From an uncultured Alphaproteobacteria bacterium (lineage in GTDB: Bacteria; Pseudomonadota; Alphaproteobacteria; Caulobacterales; Parvularculaceae), in assembly GCA_937895955.1 (NCBI GenBank), contig CALAZI010000210.1, positions 1 through 7,190 on the forward strand: DNA of 7,190 bases. The letters run 5' to 3'. The notes beneath the pieces are model-generated. The model made no database searches. It was given only the letters and a program-made list of their open reading frames with translations, and was not told the origin of the DNA. Positions 5,350-7,190 of the stretch are shown here, piece by piece (position 1 is the stretch's first letter; each line of letters starts with the position of its first letter). A program made the position numbers and the translations under genes.

Positions 5350-6268
5350 GTTTCGCCGGTTTGCGGTTGCGGCGAAGCGCGTCGACGCTGATGAGCGCAA
5401 GCGCCGACCAGATAAGGCCGAAACAGATCGCATGCGACGCCGTGAACGCCTCGCCGTAATAAAGGCCGAGGAAAAACTGTCCCGTCGGGCCGATATATTG
5501 AAGGAACCCGATCGTCGTCAGCGTCAGGCGCCGCGCGGCGAGCGCGAAGAGGACGAGCGGGCCGACGGTGACAGGGCCTGCAAGAAACAACAGAATATCC
5601 GGCCCGATTCCATGATGCCCGAGCGCCAGCGATCCTTGCGCTTGCAGCCACATCAGAAATAGCAGCGCGACCGGCGACAACAGCACCGTCTCGATGAAGA
5701 GACCCGGCATTGCGCCGACAGCGGTCGTCTTCCGGACAAGCCCGTACATCGTGAAGCTGAACGCAAGGACGAAAGACGGCCAGGGAAAAACGCCGGCGCC
5801 GAAAGTCAGCACGCCGACGCCGATCGCCGCCATGATGACGGCGATGATTTGCAGGCGCGTCAGTTTCTCTTTCAGAAAGAAGACGCCGGCGGCGATGAAG
5901 GCGAGCGGGTTGATGTAATAACCGAGACTCGCCTGCAGCACGCGGTCATTGGCGACCGCCCAGACATAGATGAGCCAGTTCAGCGCGATGAAAACCGCCG
6001 CAACGCCGAGAAGCGCAATGACGCGCGGCGAGCGCGCGGCGGCGAGCGTTTCGCGCCACTGACCGCGCAGGGAGAGAATGAAGGCGCCGAACGGCACCGA
6101 CCAGACGATGCGATGGGCGACGATTTCCGCCGGGTCGGCGAAGGAGAGTTGCTTGAGGTAAACCGGAAAGAGGCCCCAGAGCGCATAGGCAGCGACGCCG
6201 CAGATGAGGCCGAAGCGGATTTCCGGCGACGCCTGCGCCGGCGCCGAAGACGCCGGCGCGTTCGTCAT
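5336..6268 (-). CDS. rarD: RarD family EamA-type permease, ten membrane segments
   Basis: 310 aa, close to the roughly 300 aa of the family. Drug/metabolite-transporter superfamily, inner membrane. Signatures of the RarD branch are present: GVAAYALWGLFPVYLK (24-39), AHRIVWS (51-57), NWLIYVWAV (97-105), LQASLGYYINPL (111-122) and RRLTLTTIGFLQYIGPTGQF (246-265). Ten hydrophobic segments lie at about 19-37, 49-67, 82-105, 113-132, 139-157, 162-178, 187-208, 223-243, 252-270 and 278-295, forming the two EamA repeats. The substrate is not established; the family was named for a link to chloramphenicol sensitivity. The start ATG 6268 overlaps the stop of the upstream exported-protein gene (ATGA), so the two are probably translated together; no separate ribosome binding site is needed. 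The 3' end overlaps the convergent thioesterase gene by 14 bp, leaving no space for a dedicated terminator. Confidence 0.92.
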   Translation of the reverse strand: MTNAPASSAPAQASPEIRFGLICGVAAYALWGLFPVYLKQLSFADPAEIVAHRIVWSVPFGAFILSLRGQWRETLAAARSPRVIALLGVAAVFIALNWLIYVWAVANDRVLQASLGYYINPLAFIAAGVFFLKEKLTRLQIIAVIMAAIGVGVLTFGAGVFPWPSFVLAFSFTMYGLVRKTTAVGAMPGLFIETVLLSPVALLFLMWLQAQGSLALGHHGIGPDILLFLAGPVTVGPLVLFALAARRLTLTTIGFLQYIGPTGQFFLGLYYGEAFTASHAICFGLIWSALALISVDALRRNRKPAKPIAA

Positions 6269-7041
6269 TGTTTGACGCCTTCCGACGAAATGCCCTCGGC
6301 GCGCACGCGGTCGGCGACGCGCTTCAGCGCCGCTTCTTTTCCTTTGGCGCGATAGGATGCGGTGATGATGACGCGCCCCTCGTCGGTCGTCTCGCCGGCG
6401 ATCCCTTCATAGAGGAAGCCTTCGTCGATGAAAGGCTTCGGCGCCTTGTAGAATTTCGGATTCTCGTTGAGCTTCCTGATTTCCTGCTCGATGAGCGCGC
6501 GCGTCACGAATTCGAGCGGCAGATATTTCGACATGCCGGCGCGATTGCCGATTGAAAATTCGCCAAGAGCAGCCTGCAATTTGCCGTCGACGGCGGACGG
6601 GATGAGCGTCACGTTGACGCTGCCCGTCTCCGTCGTCCAGAGCGAGGGGTCGCTCTTGCCGTTCCAGCCGCAATGATAGACATCGAGTTCAATATCGAGC
6701 GCGAAGCGGATCGCGCCTTTAGGAAAATCGATGACCGGCTTGCCGGCTTTCCAGCGCTGGCCGCAGCGGTCCTGATGCGCGGCGACCCATTTTTCGAGAT
6801 CCTTTTCAACGTCGGCGATGAAATCGGTGACGTCGGTGACGAGGACGAGTTTGAGATCGCCCTTCTTCGCCGCCGCGCGGTCTGTCGCAAGTTCGATCCC
6901 TGCGGTGACCGGACGCCCGCCGAGATTGACGCGCGTCGGCGCGTCGTAAATCGTTTCATAGCCGTCGGGCGCCGCGGCTAAGCTCGCGCCGCCCGCCATC
7001 ATGGCGGCTGCGATGGCGATGATGCGCGCCGGCTTGACCAT
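6265..7041 (-). CDS. Exported protein of unknown function, coupled to rarD
   Basis: 258 aa; I do not recognise the family. A strong GGAGGA (minus strand, 7046-7051) lies 4 nt before ATG 7041. The N-terminus MVKPARIIAIAAAMMAGGASLAAA is a signal peptide with likely cleavage near residues 22-24, so the mature protein of about 234 aa is probably periplasmic. No further membrane helix or lipobox is visible. There are exactly two cysteines, C93 (AHQDRCGQRW) and C124 (VYHCGWNG), which could form a disulfide after export. Mixed alpha/beta character: LKLVLVTDVTDFIADVEKDL, AIRFALDIELDVYHCGW, VNVTLIPSAVDG, then a helix around EFVTRALIEQEIRKLNENP and a final strand VIITASYRAK. It overlaps rarD by 4 nt (ATGA) and lies 35 bp after asd, suggesting an asd - exported protein - rarD transcription unit. 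Function not assigned. Confidence 0.8.
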   Translation of the reverse strand: MVKPARIIAIAAAMMAGGASLAAAPDGYETIYDAPTRVNLGGRPVTAGIELATDRAAAKKGDLKLVLVTDVTDFIADVEKDLEKWVAAHQDRCGQRWKAGKPVIDFPKGAIRFALDIELDVYHCGWNGKSDPSLWTTETGSVNVTLIPSAVDGKLQAALGEFSIGNRAGMSKYLPLEFVTRALIEQEIRKLNENPKFYKAPKPFIDEGFLYEGIAGETTDEGRVIITASYRAKGKEAALKRVADRVRAEGISSEGVKQ

Positions 7042-7055
7042 GGCGTCCTCCGCTT

Positions 7056-7070
7056 GATCCCGCCGGGATC
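7056..7070. repeat. Inverted repeat GATCCCG-C-CGGGATC in the asd downstream gap
   Basis: Perfect 7-bp arms with a single central base. As minus-strand RNA it would form a 6-bp GATCCC/GGGATC stem with a 3-nt loop, located between the asd stop and the ribosome binding site of the exported-protein gene. No T-run follows, so strong termination is unlikely. It could be an mRNA processing or stability element, or a weak attenuator between two cotranscribed genes. Confidence 0.4.
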
Positions 7071-7076
7071 TTGTTG

Positions 7077-7190
7077 TCAGGCGGCCTTTTTGACGAGACC
7101 GCGATTGATGAGCGTTTCAGCGATCTGCACCGCGTTGAGCGCAGCGCCCTTGCGAAGGTTGTCGGAGACGCACCAGAAGGCAAGGCCGTT
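7077..7190 (-). CDS. asd: Aspartate-semialdehyde dehydrogenase, C-terminal fragment at the window edge
   Basis: Only the last 37 residues and the TGA stop are inside the window; the rest lies to the right. The minus-strand reading NGLAFWCVSDNLRKGAAL, followed by NAVQIAETLINRGLVKKAA, contains the highly conserved C-terminal W-C-V-S-D-N-L-R-K-G-A-A-L-N-A-V-Q-I-A-E block of Asd. The enzyme reduces beta-aspartyl phosphate to aspartate semialdehyde with NADPH, the branch point to lysine/diaminopimelate, threonine and methionine. The fragment is in frame to its natural end, so this is truncation by the window and not a broken gene. The following exported-protein gene starts 35 bp downstream on the same strand. 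Confidence 0.93.
   Translation of the reverse strand, partial: NGLAFWCVSDNLRKGAALNAVQIAETLINRGLVKKAA

Noticed and set aside
4828..5651. Minus-strand frames opposite the thioesterase and extending into rarD
   Set aside because: Shadows of the thioesterase and of rarD, both of which have diagnostic motifs in their own frames.
1..7190. Defence system, prophage, toxin-antitoxin pair, CRISPR or insertion sequence
   Set aside because: Reading both strands showed no transposase, nuclease, methylase, phage or small toxin-type genes, no direct-repeat arrays and no terminal inverted repeats around a gene.

Overview
The window looks like ordinary chromosome from a GC-rich alphaproteobacterium. Codon use is dominated by GCG/CGC/GCC. 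The intergenic hairpin CCCGGC-GAAA-GCCGGG resembles the 'tcatcccggcgaaagccggg' repeats common between genes in that class. The protein families (RarD-type EamA permease, DgoA-type aldolase, beta-lactamase-fold esterase, epoxide hydrolase, kappa-GST-like isomerase) are also typical of that group. The class assignment is an inference from style, not from a marker gene, and I would not go below class level. I see no mobile elements, tRNAs, rRNAs, CRISPR arrays or phage genes.

Layout from left to right. (1) A leftward pair: an N-carbamoylputrescine amidase (cut by the left edge, C-terminus missing) and, upstream of it, a DgoA/Eda-type 2-keto-3-deoxy-phospho-sugar aldolase. (2) A 178-bp divergent intergenic region centred on an AT-rich perfect palindrome that contains TATAAT on both strands. 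(3) A rightward pair coupled by an ATGA overlap: a 2-hydroxychromene-2-carboxylate isomerase-like protein and a serine beta-lactamase-fold esterase. (4) A long GAAA-capped hairpin that probably terminates transcription from both sides. (5) A leftward small exported protein of unknown function and a leftward epoxide hydrolase. (6) A short divergent gap, then a rightward hotdog-fold thioesterase whose 3' end overlaps the convergent rarD gene by 14 bp. (7) A leftward run: the C-terminal tail of aspartate-semialdehyde dehydrogenase (cut by the right edge), an exported protein of unknown function, and rarD coupled to it by another ATGA overlap.

Functionally this is a mix of housekeeping metabolism (polyamine synthesis, sugar-acid catabolism, the aspartate family of amino acids) and small-molecule hydrolases/isomerases that could serve detoxification or catabolism of xenobiotic, aromatic or lipid-derived compounds. 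Nothing shows that these enzymes form one dedicated pathway. I found no convincing novel multi-gene system. The most useful leads are the dual-TATAAT palindrome, the inverted repeat abutting the epoxide hydrolase start, and the two uncharacterised exported proteins. Two real genes run off the window edges (positions 1-748 and 7077-7190); I read both by direct translation of the minus strand.
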